Assembly: GCF_030845995.1 (NCBI RefSeq)
Contig: NZ_CP132719.1
Location: 1,240,001-1,304,000 of the forward strand
Origin: Geothrix sp. 21YS21S-4
GTDB lineage: Bacteria; Acidobacteriota; Holophagae; Holophagales; Holophagaceae
Reading direction: 5' to 3'
Length of the DNA stretch: 64,000 nt
Of the stretch, positions 1-7,909 are shown in pieces (within the stretch, counting starts at the first letter, position 1; every line of letters starts with the position of its first letter). The translations under genes and the position numbers were made by a program. The notes below the pieces were generated by a model, which was not told the origin of the DNA, did no database searches, and worked only from the letters and a program-made list of their open reading frames with translations.

Positions 1-101
1 TGTTCCGGGGACTCGGCGGCGGCGAGCCAGGCGGCATAGTCCAGGCCGGATTCGAAGACCGCCTTCCAATCGACGACGGGGAGGGTGGCGGGGCGGGGCA
101 T
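1..101 (-). CDS. N-terminal fragment of an unrecognised protein
   Basis: The start of a minus-strand gene whose remainder lies left of the window. The ATG at 101 is preceded by a good GGAGGTCC ribosome site at 103-110. The visible peptide begins [20 protein letters not shown] and continues with an acidic, amphipathic stretch. There is no signal peptide or membrane segment, so the product is probably cytoplasmic. I do not recognise the family from about 33 residues. It is divergent from the chemotaxis receptor to its right, with about 120 bp between the two starts. Confidence 0.6.
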   Translation of the reverse strand, partial: MPRPATLPVVDWKAVFESGLDYAAWLAAAESPE

Positions 102-222
102 GGGACCTCCAGAAATCAGGTCGGACGGGAGGCGTGCCGTAAGGGAAAGGTCTCGCCTCGGGCCAGACTCGATATCCTCCCACGGCTTCGCCGCTCGCGA
201 TCACTGTCTCGAAGGGAGTTGT

Positions 223-1818
223 ATGCGCAGCTCTTGGTACGCCCACCTTTCTTTGAAGGGAAAGCTGGTTCTGACCTTCGCGTGCCTGCTTGCGGTGCTG
301 GGCGGGATGGCGGCCTGGAGCCTGATGGCCCTTCGCCAGGAACACCAGCGGTTCGAAACGGCCTTCCGCGAGAACCTGCTCCCCATTTCCGCCCTGGCCC
401 AGGCCAACTCGGCGCGGCTGCGCGCCCAGTACCGCGTGGTCCTCCACGTGGCGACCGCTAATCCGGCCACCATGGCCGAGCAGGAGTCGCGGTGCAAGGA
501 GCTGGACCAGGAGTTCCAGCGGAAGATCGAGGGCTTCGAACAGGGCATCTCCCTGCCCATCGAGCGGGAGGTTTTCCCCAAGTTCAAGCAGGGCTATGCG
601 GACCAGGTCGCCCTGCGCGAGAACGAGATCTTCCCGGCCTCCCGGAGCGGCCAGAAGGCCCGCGCCCTGGAGCTGATGACGTCCAAGCTGGTTCCTTTGA
701 GCCTGGCGATGAACGGCATGGAGACGCAGCTCCGGGAGGCGAACCTGAAGGAGGCCGAGGACGGGACGCTCCGCGCGAGGGAGATCTACAACCGGACCTT
801 CGCCCTCTTATCCGGCCTCACCTTGATCTCCGTCCTCGTCAGCATCGGGCTGGGCGTCCTCCTCTACCGCGCCACCCAGCGGCCCATCCAGGCGTTCACC
901 CGCGTGCTGGAAGCCACGGCCAAGGGCGATCTCACCGCCCGCTGCGATCTAACCACCCGGGAGGAATTCGGGGCCATGGCCCGCACCCTCAATGGCATGG
1001 GCGAGAACCTGCGGGACACGGTGAGCGCCATCCAGCGGGCCGTGGAGCAGGTGGCCAGCGGCTCCCACGAGCTCTCCGCCGCGGCGGATCAGATGGCCCG
1101 GACCACGGCTTCCATCGCCCAGAGCTCCGACATCCAGCGCGAAGGGTCGGAACACATGGCGGCGGCCATCGCGGAGCTGAGCGCCAGCATCGCGGAAGTG
1201 GCCACGGGAGCCGCCCAGAGCCAGCGGCAGTTGCACGAGACCGAGCTGGCCACCGACCATGGCGTCTCTTCCGGCACCGCCACCACCCGGGCCATGGAGG
1301 ACATCACCCGCACCGCCGGCGAGATTTCCCGGGCGGTGGTGGTCATCCAGGAGATCGCCCGACAGACCAACCTGCTCTCCCTCAACGCCGCCATCGAGGC
1401 GGCCAAGGCCGGCGCCATGGGCAAGGGGTTCGCCGTCGTCGCGGAGGAGGTCCGCAAGCTGGCGGAGCGGTCCGGCGAAGCCGCCAAGGAGATCGGCGGC
1501 CTGCTCCAGGGCGCCCAGGACGCCGTGGCCCAGGGCGGCGCCACCGTGGAGGACACCGTCGGGGCGCTGGGCACCATCCAGCGGAATCTGGGGAGCTTTG
1601 CCCAGGCCGTCCGCCACATCACCGAGGCCACCGCCGAGCAGAACCGCACCGGGGAAGGCGCGGCCCGGCGGGTGGAGCAGGGCGTGTCCGAGGCCATGCA
1701 GACGGCTTCCGCCGCCACCCAGCTCGCTGCGACCACGGAGGAGATCGTCCGCACCGCCCGCGCCCTGGCCGAGCTGTCCCAGGACCTGGAGCGCCGGATG
1801 GCGGGTTTCCGCGTCTGA
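223..1818 (+). CDS. Methyl-accepting chemotaxis protein
   Basis: Inner-membrane chemoreceptor of about 531 residues that would signal to CheA/CheW. A first membrane helix at residues 14-35 is followed by a periplasmic four-helix-bundle-like sensor (36-190), a second helix (193-215), a HAMP linker (216-268) and a long cytoplasmic coiled coil. The signalling tip, [20 protein letters not shown], is at about 378-397 and is the MCP hallmark. There is no C-terminal pentapeptide tether for CheR/CheB. The ATG at 223 follows GAAGGGA at 211-217 and begins directly before the first helix. The frame is open further upstream, but those residues look non-coding. The ligand is unknown. No che genes are adjacent; cheX lies 46 kb away. 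Confidence 0.93.
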   Translation: MRSSWYAHLSLKGKLVLTFACLLAVLGGMAAWSLMALRQEHQRFETAFRENLLPISALAQANSARLRAQYRVVLHVATANPATMAEQESRCKELDQEFQRKIEGFEQGISLPIEREVFPKFKQGYADQVALRENEIFPASRSGQKARALELMTSKLVPLSLAMNGMETQLREANLKEAEDGTLRAREIYNRTFALLSGLTLISVLVSIGLGVLLYRATQRPIQAFTRVLEATAKGDLTARCDLTTREEFGAMARTLNGMGENLRDTVSAIQRAVEQVASGSHELSAAADQMARTTASIAQSSDIQREGSEHMAAAIAELSASIAEVATGAAQSQRQLHETELATDHGVSSGTATTRAMEDITRTAGEISRAVVVIQEIARQTNLLSLNAAIEAAKAGAMGKGFAVVAEEVRKLAERSGEAAKEIGGLLQGAQDAVAQGGATVEDTVGALGTIQRNLGSFAQAVRHITEATAEQNRTGEGAARRVEQGVSEAMQTASAATQLAATTEEIVRTARALAELSQDLERRMAGFRV

Positions 1819-1917
1819 CCCCGGCGAGAAGGCCCTGGGATGGCACGCACCCCGAGGTGCCTTCTGTCCCCGTGGAGCGCGGATGCCTAGAGTGGAATTC
1901 CGATCCGAGGAGCTTCC

Positions 1918-2961
1918 ATGGCCATCGCCAAAGCCTATGCCGCCACTTCCCCCTCCGCGCCCCTGGCGCCCTTCCAGATCGAGCGCCGGGAGGTCGGCCC
2001 CCACGACGTCCAGATCGAGGTGGCCTACTGCGGGATCTGCCATTCGGACCTCCACCAGGTGAAGGACGAGTGGGGCGGCGCCAAGTTCCCCATGGTGCCC
2101 GGCCACGAGATCGTGGGCCGCGTCACCGCCGTGGGCGCCCACGTGAAGAACTTCAAGGAAGGCGACCTGGCGGGCGTGGGCTGCATGGTGGACAGCTGCC
2201 GCACGTGCCCCAGCTGCGAGCGGGACCTGGAGCAGTTCTGCGAGAAGGGCGCGGCCTTCACCTACAACGGCACCGAGATGGACCGGAAGACGCCCACCTA
2301 CGGCGGCTACTCCTCCAGCCTGGTGGTGAACGAGGGCTTCGCCCTCAAGATCTCGCCCAAGTTGGACCTCGCCGCCGTCGCGCCCCTGCTGTGCGCCGGC
2401 ATCACCACCTATTCCCCCCTGCGCCACTGGAAGGTGAAGAAGGGCGACAAGGTGGGCGTCGTGGGCCTGGGCGGTCTGGGCCACATGGCCGTCAAGCTCG
2501 CCGCCGCCATGGGCGCCGAAGTCACCATGCTGAGCACGTCCAAGAGCAAGGAAGAGGACGCGCGCAAGCTGGGCGCCCACCACTTCGGGCTCACGTCGGA
2601 CGAGGCCACCTTCAAGCGGCTGGCGGGCCACTTCGACCTGATCATCGACACCATCTCCGCGCCCCACGACTACAACAAGTACCTGGGCCTCCTCCGCGTG
2701 GAAGGCGCCATGGTGCTGCTGGGCGTTCCCCCCGAGCCCACGCCCGTCGCCGCGGGCTCCCTGATCTTCGGGCGCCGCACCCTCAGCGGGTCGCTGATCG
2801 GCGGAATCAAGGAGACCCAGGAGATGCTCGATTTCTGCGCCGAGCACGGCATCGTCTCCGAGATCGAGCTGATCCCCGTCCAGCAGGTGAACGAAGCCTA
2901 CGAGCGCATGCTGAAGAACGACGTCCGCTACCGCTTCGTCCTGGACATGAAGACCCTGTAG
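1918..2961 (+). CDS. Zinc-dependent alcohol dehydrogenase, YahK/cinnamyl-ADH type
   Basis: Medium-chain NAD(P)-dependent alcohol/aldehyde oxidoreductase of 347 residues, the usual family length, and cytoplasmic. The catalytic zinc ligands appear as CGICHSD (Cys41) and GHE (His63). The structural-zinc loop follows as four cysteines in CRTCPSCERDLEQFC (about 95-112). A Rossmann fold is marked by GLGGLGHMAVKLA (about 182-194). The ATG follows GAGGAGC. The family reduces a broad range of aldehydes, commonly with NADPH, so the physiological substrate cannot be read from sequence. The gene stands alone on the plus strand and its 3' end runs into a palindromic repeat shared with the convergent neighbour. 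Confidence 0.9.
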   Translation: MAIAKAYAATSPSAPLAPFQIERREVGPHDVQIEVAYCGICHSDLHQVKDEWGGAKFPMVPGHEIVGRVTAVGAHVKNFKEGDLAGVGCMVDSCRTCPSCERDLEQFCEKGAAFTYNGTEMDRKTPTYGGYSSSLVVNEGFALKISPKLDLAAVAPLLCAGITTYSPLRHWKVKKGDKVGVVGLGGLGHMAVKLAAAMGAEVTMLSTSKSKEEDARKLGAHHFGLTSDEATFKRLAGHFDLIIDTISAPHDYNKYLGLLRVEGAMVLLGVPPEPTPVAAGSLIFGRRTLSGSLIGGIKETQEMLDFCAEHGIVSEIELIPVQQVNEAYERMLKNDVRYRFVLDMKTL

Positions 2962-2975
2962 CCTTCAAAAAGTAA

Positions 2976-3039
2976 TTCACCGCCAAGGCACCAAGAAAAA
3001 GAGCTTGAGTCAGAGCTTTTCTTGGTGTCTTGGTGGTGA
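2976..3039. repeat. Family-A intergenic palindrome (copy 1)
   Basis: An imperfect inverted repeat. The left arm at 2976-2999 reads ccgccaaggcaccaagaaaa. The right arm at 3017-3039 reads ttttcttggtgtcttggtgg and continues with tga. It fills the gap between two convergent genes. The right arm is followed by ttttggatgcaaaacggcat, which runs into the next gene's stop codon; the same tail follows copies 2 and 3. It probably folds as a bidirectional terminator-like hairpin. That function is an inference. Confidence 0.8.
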
Positions 3040-3061
3040 TTCTTTTGGATGCAAAACGGCA

Positions 3062-3814
3062 TCAATCCCGCGGAATCGGCAGCCCCTGCTGGCGGAGAAA
3101 GCTGAGCTTGTCCCAGTAGCCGCGCTGGAAGGCGATGCGGCCTTCCACCACGCGGAAGAAGCCGCAGCCGCGGAGGCCCAGGGGGTCGCGCCATTCAAGG
3201 ATCGCCCACTCGCCGTCCTCGAACAGGTTCTCCACCACGCACACCATCTCCGCCGCGGCGAATTCCCGCTCGAACATGGCTTGAATCGCAACGCGTCCTT
3301 CCACGGGGCTCTCGGCCACCTGGTGGTTGATGGCGTCCTCGTGGTACATCGCGCTCAGGGCCGCCACGTCGGCGCGGTTGAAGGCCTCGACCCAGGCGGC
3401 GACCACGGCCCTGGGCCGCGAGGAGGCCGCTTCGCCCAGGGGCCGCGCGAAGGCCAGGACGTGGCCGTCGGGATCCAGGGAATAGGCCGCGGCGTGGCCC
3501 CAGTCGCGGGGAAGCCACGGGCTGAGTTCCTTCGCCCCGGCCGCCAGGGCGCGGGCATGGGCGGCCTCGGCGTCCGCCATCTGGAGGTACAGTTCCGCCC
3601 GCGGGAGATCGGGACCCGTCAGGTCCACGCCCGATCCCAGCAGCCGCTGGGCGTTCGCCTTGGGCATCAGCCCCAGGATTCCGCCGCCGGGCAGTTCGAA
3701 TTCCGTCATCCCCGGGACATCGAGCCGGGGCCCGTATCCCAGTGCCGCCGCGTAGAACGCCGCGCTGCGGGCCTGGTCGGACACGTAGAGGACGAAATGG
3801 GAGACGGGATTCAT
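3062..3814 (-). CDS. VOC-fold protein fused to a SnoaL-like domain
   Basis: 250 residues with two small domains. Residues 1-125 are a glyoxalase/bleomycin-resistance (VOC) fold, starting HFVLYVSDQARSAAFYAAAL and closing with YSLDPDGHVLAFARP. Residues 132-250 resemble an NTF2/SnoaL-like domain (VVAAWVEAFNRADVAALSAM, then NHQVAESPVEGR). VOC proteins act in detoxification or metal-dependent ring chemistry, and SnoaL folds act as small-molecule isomerases or hydrolases. The combination gives no specific substrate. The usual metal-binding His/Glu set of glyoxalase is not obvious. Last gene of a minus-strand run, separated from the next gene upstream by a palindrome. Confidence 0.8.
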   Translation of the reverse strand: MNPVSHFVLYVSDQARSAAFYAAALGYGPRLDVPGMTEFELPGGGILGLMPKANAQRLLGSGVDLTGPDLPRAELYLQMADAEAAHARALAAGAKELSPWLPRDWGHAAAYSLDPDGHVLAFARPLGEAASSRPRAVVAAWVEAFNRADVAALSAMYHEDAINHQVAESPVEGRVAIQAMFEREFAAAEMVCVVENLFEDGEWAILEWRDPLGLRGCGFFRVVEGRIAFQRGYWDKLSFLRQQGLPIPRD

Positions 3815-3888
3815 CGCTTCATCCTGCCAGAGAGGGTTACGCGGGGGCTTCGCGGGCGGCGGGATAGCGCTTCGCCATGTTTTTTCTC

Positions 3889-3990
3889 CGTCAAGCCGCC
3901 AAGAAAAGCTCTACCCCCCTGGGGATGCGGTTCTTTGTGCCCTTCGTGCCTTGGTGGTGATCCGTATTTTTTGAATGCAGAGGGGCATCA
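3889..3990. repeat. Family-A intergenic palindrome (copy 2, degenerate)
   Basis: The left arm gtcaagccgccaagaaaag (3890-3908) pairs imperfectly with the right arm cttcgtgccttggtggtga (3942-3960). The right arm is followed by tttttgaatgcagaggggca (3969-3988), the tail also seen after copies 1 and 3, here running into the stop codon of the minus-strand gene. This is the only family-A copy not at a convergent junction. Both flanking genes are on the minus strand. Confidence 0.65.
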
Positions 3991-4911
3991 GAGCTTGCTG
4001 AGGTACTTGATCCCCGTATCGCACATCACGGTGACGAGGGTGGCGCCCGGTTCCAGGCGTTCCGCCAGCCGGAGCGCGGCCACGACGTTGGCGCCGGTGG
4101 AGGTTCCCGCGAACAGGCCCTCCTCCCGCGCCAGGCGACCGCACATGGCCGTGGCTTCCTCCGTGGAGACGCGCTCGATGTCGTCCGCCAGGTCCTTGCG
4201 CCACAGGGGGACGACGAATCCGGCGCCGATTCCGTCGATCCGGTGGGCGCCGGGATTCCCGCCGGACAGGACGGGCGATTCCGCGGGTTCCACCGCCACG
4301 AGGCGGATCGGCCCGTCGCGGCGGCGCAGGGCTTCCGCCGTTCCCCGGAAGGAGGCCGCGGTGCCCACGCTCTGGACGAAGGCGTCGACGGCGCCGCCCG
4401 TCTGCTCCCAGATTTCCGTCGCCAGGGTTTCGTAGGCCGCGAGCTGGTCGGTGTTGTTCAACTGGTCCGTCCAGAAGCTGCCGGGCTGTTCCGCGATGCG
4501 CCCGGCGGCTTCCACCATCTCCCGCGTGAGCCGCTCCGTCATCCCGCCGCCCTCGCTCCGCACCACCTGGAGTTCGGCTCCCAGGATCCGCATGTGGTCC
4601 AGCTTCTCCCGGGCGAAGGCGTCGGACGTCACGATGCGCAGGGGATAGCCCTTCACGGCGCAGATCAGCGCGAGCGAAACCCCGGTGCTGCCGCCGGTGT
4701 ATTCCACGACGAAGCCGCCCGGCTGCAGGCGGCCGCTCGCTTCGGCGGCCTCGATCATGGCGAGGGCCATCCGGTCCTTCATGCTGCCCGTGGGATTCCC
4801 GGCTTCCACCTTCAACAGGATGCGGGAGCCATTGGAGGGTGCCAGGCGGTGGAGGGCGACGAGCGGCGTCCGGCCGATGGCATCGAGGATGTTCGGGTGG
4901 ATGGGAGACAT
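3988..4911 (-). CDS. PLP-dependent cysteine synthase family enzyme
   Basis: Fold-type II PLP enzyme of 307 residues, the normal length for O-acetylserine sulfhydrylase relatives. The PLP-binding lysine is Lys45 in NPTGSMKDR. The substrate loop is EYTGGSTGVSLA rather than the TSGNTG of classical CysK. The glycine-rich phosphate loop is altered (SVGTAAS). The C-terminus is CDTGIKYLS. These changes are shared across the protein and look like a subfamily, so the thiol or amine acceptor may not be sulfide. The upstream isochorismatase-like gene is 28 bp away, suggesting co-transcription. Annotating it as cysK would be too specific. Confidence 0.82.
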   Translation of the reverse strand: MSPIHPNILDAIGRTPLVALHRLAPSNGSRILLKVEAGNPTGSMKDRMALAMIEAAEASGRLQPGGFVVEYTGGSTGVSLALICAVKGYPLRIVTSDAFAREKLDHMRILGAELQVVRSEGGGMTERLTREMVEAAGRIAEQPGSFWTDQLNNTDQLAAYETLATEIWEQTGGAVDAFVQSVGTAASFRGTAEALRRRDGPIRLVAVEPAESPVLSGGNPGAHRIDGIGAGFVVPLWRKDLADDIERVSTEEATAMCGRLAREEGLFAGTSTGANVVAALRLAERLEPGATLVTVMCDTGIKYLSKL

Positions 4912-4939
4912 CGTCCGCTTCCTTTCCGGTGGGAAGGAA

Positions 4940-5488
4940 TCAGAGGGCCGCGCAGAGTTCCTCGGTGGGGAGGACCTTGGCGAACAATCCGTTCAGGGCC
5001 GCAAGGTAGGCCGCCTGGACGTTTTCCGCGGGCACCTGGACGCCGTTGAACGCCAGGGCGCGGGTGGCGCAGCCGTCCTGGGCGAGGGCGCAGGTGAGGC
5101 CGAGATCCGCCGTCGCCCGAAGGGTGGTGTCGATGCACATGTGGGTCATCATTCCCGCGACCGTCAGGTGGGAGATGCCGTTCGCGCGCAGATGCTCCAG
5201 CAGCGGCGTCTCCTTGAAGGCGCTGGGGAACGCCTTCTTGAACACCGCCTCGCCGGGCGCGGGCTGGACGGAGGCGTGGAATTCCGCGCCGGGCGTTCCC
5301 GGCAGGAAGAAGGTCGCCCCGGGCCGGGCACTCACATGCTGGATGTGGATGACGGGCAGCCCCTTTTCCCGGAAGGCGGCGAGCAGCTTCCCGGCCTGCG
5401 CGGCGGCGGCCTCGGCGCCCACCACCTCCATGGCCCCGCCGGGGAAGTAGTCGTTCTGGATGTCGATCAGCAGAAGCGCCGCAGCCAT
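4940..5488 (-). CDS. Isochorismatase-family cysteine hydrolase
   Basis: 182-residue cytoplasmic hydrolase with the family triad visible: Asp9 in LLLIDIQNDY, Lys84/Lys85 in AVFKKAFPSAF, and nucleophile Cys118 in AGMMTHMCIDTT. Members cleave amides or ethers (nicotinamide, isochorismate, carbamoylsarcosine). Residues around the pocket do not identify a substrate. It sits 28 bp from the cysteine-synthase-like gene downstream and 28 bp from a VOC gene upstream, so it is probably in one transcript with them. Confidence 0.88.
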   Translation of the reverse strand: MAAALLLIDIQNDYFPGGAMEVVGAEAAAAQAGKLLAAFREKGLPVIHIQHVSARPGATFFLPGTPGAEFHASVQPAPGEAVFKKAFPSAFKETPLLEHLRANGISHLTVAGMMTHMCIDTTLRATADLGLTCALAQDGCATRALAFNGVQVPAENVQAAYLAALNGLFAKVLPTEELCAAL

Positions 5489-5516
5489 GGGAACCTCAGG
5501 AAACCAGAGGAATAGA

Positions 5517-5879
5517 TTAGCTCCGCTTGGGAGTCAGGAAGCGGACGCTGTTGCCGTCCGGATCCCTCAGATACATCTCCCGGTTTCCCCAGGTCTGGTC
5601 CGTGGGCTCCAGGGGGATGGGCAGGCCCCGGCCCGCGAATTCCGCGCGGAGGGCGTCCACGTCCTCGACGAAGAGGTTGACGGCGCTCCCCGCCACGCCG
5701 TCCCCCGCGTGGGAGGACAGGTGCAGCCAGACGCCGTCCCGTTCGAGGGCCAGATAGCAGGGATCCGCCCCGTCGGCGGCGCTGGAGGAGGCCTTCCGGA
5801 AGCCCAAGCCCCCGCAGTAGAATGCCTCGGCCTTCCGGGCGTTGGAGACGTGAAGGAGCGGAACGGCGACTTGGAACAT
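5517..5879 (-). CDS. Small VOC-family (glyoxalase/bleomycin-resistance-like) protein
   Basis: 120 residues forming one VOC domain: an opening strand VAVPLLHVSNARKAEAFYCG, a central LALERDGVWLHLSSH, and a closing MYLRDPDGNSVRFLTP. The glutamate-containing last strand of glyoxalase I is replaced by an Asn-Ser stretch, so metal binding is uncertain. The ATG at 5879 was chosen because the domain starts immediately there, although the frame is open for about 780 bp further upstream, antisense to nothing but overlapping the methyltransferase. It sits 26 bp after the O-methyltransferase gene. Confidence 0.85.
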   Translation of the reverse strand: MFQVAVPLLHVSNARKAEAFYCGGLGFRKASSSAADGADPCYLALERDGVWLHLSSHAGDGVAGSAVNLFVEDVDALRAEFAGRGLPIPLEPTDQTWGNREMYLRDPDGNSVRFLTPKRS

Positions 5880-5905
5880 GGGGGCTCCGGGATGGATCCG
5901 CGTCC

Positions 5906-6490
5906 TCAGGCCGATGCCCGCGTGGCCAGGAATTCGCCGTTGCCCACGGGCACGGTGCAGGTGGCGAAGTCGGCATCCGCGGCCACCAGCGCCACGAAGG
6001 GCGCCATTTCCGCGGCGTGCGAGAGGGCGTTGTCCACCACCAGCAGCCCGCCCGGTCGCAGCACCCGCTTGAGGTCGGGCCACCACGCGGAATATTCGGA
6101 GCGCTCGGAGTCGAGGAACACGAGGTCGAAACCGGCCTCGGCGGAACTCTGCAGCAGCGCTCCGGCCTCCCCCTGGACCTGCGTGATGAATTCGGAAAGC
6201 CCCGACCGCTCGAAGTTCCGGGCCGCGAGGCCGCACTTGAACTCGGACCACTCGACCGTGATCACCCGCCCGCCCACGGCCTCCGCCGCCGAAGCCAGCC
6301 ACAGCGTGGAATACCCGTTCGACGTCCCGATCTCCAGCACCCGCCGGGCGCCCATCGCGCGCACCAGCACCGCCAGCAGCTCCCCGGTGTCCCGGGTGAT
6401 GTTGAGCATCCGGCGCGGGCGCTCCGCGATCGCGCTGTCGTTGCTCTGCCCGAACGCTTCGAGTTCGCGGAGGAGGACGGGAAGGGACAT
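5906..6490 (-). CDS. SAM-dependent O-methyltransferase (catechol-type)
   Basis: 194-residue class I methyltransferase of the small O-methyltransferase family. The SAM-binding motif I is ARRVLEIGTSNGYSTLWLAS (about 52-71). GRVITVEWSEFK and LVFLDSERSEY follow as motifs II and III, the latter with the metal-binding Asp. The ATG at 6490 is preceded by CCGGAG; an upstream in-frame ATG at 6577 adds residues with no domain support. Substrates in the family are catechols or caffeoyl-CoA-like molecules, and which one applies is unknown. First gene of a tight four-gene run reading methyltransferase, VOC, isochorismatase-like, cysteine-synthase-like. Confidence 0.87.
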   Translation of the reverse strand: MSLPVLLRELEAFGQSNDSAIAERPRRMLNITRDTGELLAVLVRAMGARRVLEIGTSNGYSTLWLASAAEAVGGRVITVEWSEFKCGLAARNFERSGLSEFITQVQGEAGALLQSSAEAGFDLVFLDSERSEYSAWWPDLKRVLRPGGLLVVDNALSHAAEMAPFVALVAADADFATCTVPVGNGEFLATRASA

Positions 6491-6595
6491 AGGGGCTCCG
6501 GGGATTTCCCACACGGTAACTCGGCGCCATGAAGAAGGGACACCGGGATTCGCCGAGCCGGAGCCCGCGCGATCCAAGAGGATCTTGGCCCTCGG

Positions 6596-6865
6596 TCAAC
6601 TCCCGCTTGGCTTCACCGGTCGCCGCAGCCCCGTATCCAGCTTGTCGATGATGCCGGCCCAATCCGCGTCGTCCTGGACCTGCTCGCGGAGGAACTGGGC
6701 CTGGGAGAGGCTCCAGAAGGGCGCTTGGTAGAGGGGGATGTGGGTGTCGAGCGGGCAGTTGGATTCGATGAACGCCTGGATCTCGGCCGGCTGGGAAGGA
6801 AGGCCCAACTGGACGAAGAGGTCGGTCATCGAATGGTGGGTGACGGAATGAAGGTTGCCGTTCAT
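6596..6865 (-). CDS. DUF2789 family protein
   Basis: 89 residues matching the DUF2789 pattern as I know it: HSMTDLFVQLGLPSQPAEIQ, then PLYQAPFWSLSQAQFLREQV and DDADWAGIIDKLD. The fold is small and helical, with no known function. The ATG at 6865 follows GGAGGG nine bases upstream. A plausible sigma-70 promoter lies at 6921-6949. It is 105 bp upstream of the methyltransferase gene and could be in the same transcript. Confidence 0.8.
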   Translation of the reverse strand: MNGNLHSVTHHSMTDLFVQLGLPSQPAEIQAFIESNCPLDTHIPLYQAPFWSLSQAQFLREQVQDDADWAGIIDKLDTGLRRPVKPSGS

Positions 6866-6920
6866 CGAGGGGAGCCCTCCATGGGAAAGAGTAGGCCCCC
6901 TTTAGGGAAGATGAGGTGTG

Positions 6921-6949
6921 ATTTTGAATTGGTAAAAAAAGACAGTCAA
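6921..6949 (-). promoter_or_regulatory. Candidate sigma-70 promoter
   Basis: Reading the minus strand, a TTGACT -35 element (6944-6949) is 17 bp from a CAAAAT -10 element (6921-6926). It lies in a locally AT-rich stretch about 55 bp before the DUF2789 start codon. Hexamer match and spacing are the only evidence. Confidence 0.45.
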
Positions 6950-7033
6950 CCGGCGCGTTGATGAAGCGATCTCATCCTCTCCCTCCGAAGGGGGGAAGTG
7001 GGTTTCGAGTTGAGCCCGTCCGGGGCTCACACC

Positions 7034-7249
7034 TCAGGGGCGGGCCGGGGGCGTCGTCCGGAGTTTGGGTTTCGCCTGTTTGTGGGGAGCGCAGACCCCG
7101 CAGGTGCCTCCGGCATTGCAGTGCTTGCAGCGACTGCAGTTCCGGCAAGCGCGGCAACTGGGGGAACCCGTGCACCGGCCCGCGAGGGCGGGCGAGGCGC
7201 TCCCCAAAAAGATGCCCAGGAGCAGGATGGTGGACGAGAACTTGATCAT
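7034..7249 (-). CDS. Small secreted cysteine-rich peptide
   Basis: 71 residues. A clear signal peptide (residues 1-23, ending SASPALA|GR) is followed by a short mature part with eight cysteines at 26, 32, 35, 38, 41, 44, 50 and 53. Five of them are spaced CxxC-like in series (CRACRNCSRCKHC), followed by GGTCGVC. A basic, proline-rich tail completes it. The regular three-residue Cys spacing suggests metal binding or a disulfide-rich mini-fold. It lacks CxxCH haem motifs. GGAGG lies 6 bp before the ATG. It follows the putative lipoprotein gene by 35 bp and is probably co-transcribed. I have an impression of having seen similar motifs elsewhere but cannot name a family. Confidence 0.75.
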   Translation of the reverse strand: MIKFSSTILLLGIFLGSASPALAGRCTGSPSCRACRNCSRCKHCNAGGTCGVCAPHKQAKPKLRTTPPARP

Positions 7250-7284
7250 CGGATCCTCCAATCGGAACTTCGGGGAAGGGAGCG

Positions 7285-7737
7285 TCAAGACTGGGTGACT
7301 TTGTATACGTTTCCGGCCGTATCTTTGGCCACGCCCAGCAGGGGAGCGTCCTTGGTTTCCTCTCTGTAAAACTCGAGCTGGAATTCCGTGCCCCGGTTGC
7401 CGAGGATCTTGGATTTCCCATGCCACTTGGACCCCAGCACATGGGCCGTGTAATAGCCTTGGCCGAATAGGAGGTCCCAGGAGCCGGACAATTCCGAGGT
7501 CATCTGACCCGGCGGAACGCGCGCCCATGGGCCTTCGCACGCCTCCCCACTGGGCAACTGGAAGGAGATGAAGCCGGAGGTGAGGCCGCTCGTGGAGGCC
7601 GTGATGGCGAGCGCGGGACTTTGATCTGAAAAGGGTCCCTTCACCGGATAAAGAAAGAGCCTGGGATGCAGAACTGGAATGCAGGCTGTGTGGATAAGCA
7701 GGCACATGCCCGCTGAAAGGACGAACGGCATTCTCAT
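7285..7737 (-). CDS. Putative exported lipoprotein, unknown function
   Basis: 150 residues starting MRMPFVLSAGMCLLIHTACI, a hydrophobic leader ending at a cysteine that could be lipidated, although HTAC is a poor lipobox. The mature part is beta-rich, with alternating polar and hydrophobic strands and many Gly, Ser and Thr. No domain is recognised. Near the C-terminus, LLGVAKDTAGNVYKV resembles a small beta-barrel strand pair. AAAGGAG sits 7 bp before the ATG at 7737; the in-frame extension to 7875 lacks such a site. It is followed 35 bp later by the Cys-rich peptide. Confidence 0.65.
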   Translation of the reverse strand: MRMPFVLSAGMCLLIHTACIPVLHPRLFLYPVKGPFSDQSPALAITASTSGLTSGFISFQLPSGEACEGPWARVPPGQMTSELSGSWDLLFGQGYYTAHVLGSKWHGKSKILGNRGTEFQLEFYREETKDAPLLGVAKDTAGNVYKVTQS

Positions 7738-7909
7738 GAAGGACTCCTTTCGAGGCGCTCCAGGTCCCGCCGGCGCCCGGGAAGAAATCAGCCGGATGGC
7801 GCGAGGGCTTTCGCCTGATTCAGGATTCGAATGAGCAAGGACGGACCGCCTCCAGGGAATCCCCACGGGGGCCATCCGTCAATGCCGATCTGGAGGGAAT
7901 CTTCGAGGC

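Noticed and set aside
949-2847. Long open frame on the minus strand across the MCP and alcohol dehydrogenase genes
   Set aside because: Low-complexity Gly/Ala/His/Arg-rich translation antisense to two well-supported genes; an effect of high GC in codon position three.
2976-3039. CRISPR-like repeats
   Set aside because: The repeats are single palindromes scattered over 60 kb, not regularly spaced direct repeats with spacers, and no cas genes are present.
3988-4911. Calling the PLP enzyme cysK
   Set aside because: The substrate loop and phosphate loop differ from CysK/CysM; subfamily function is uncertain.
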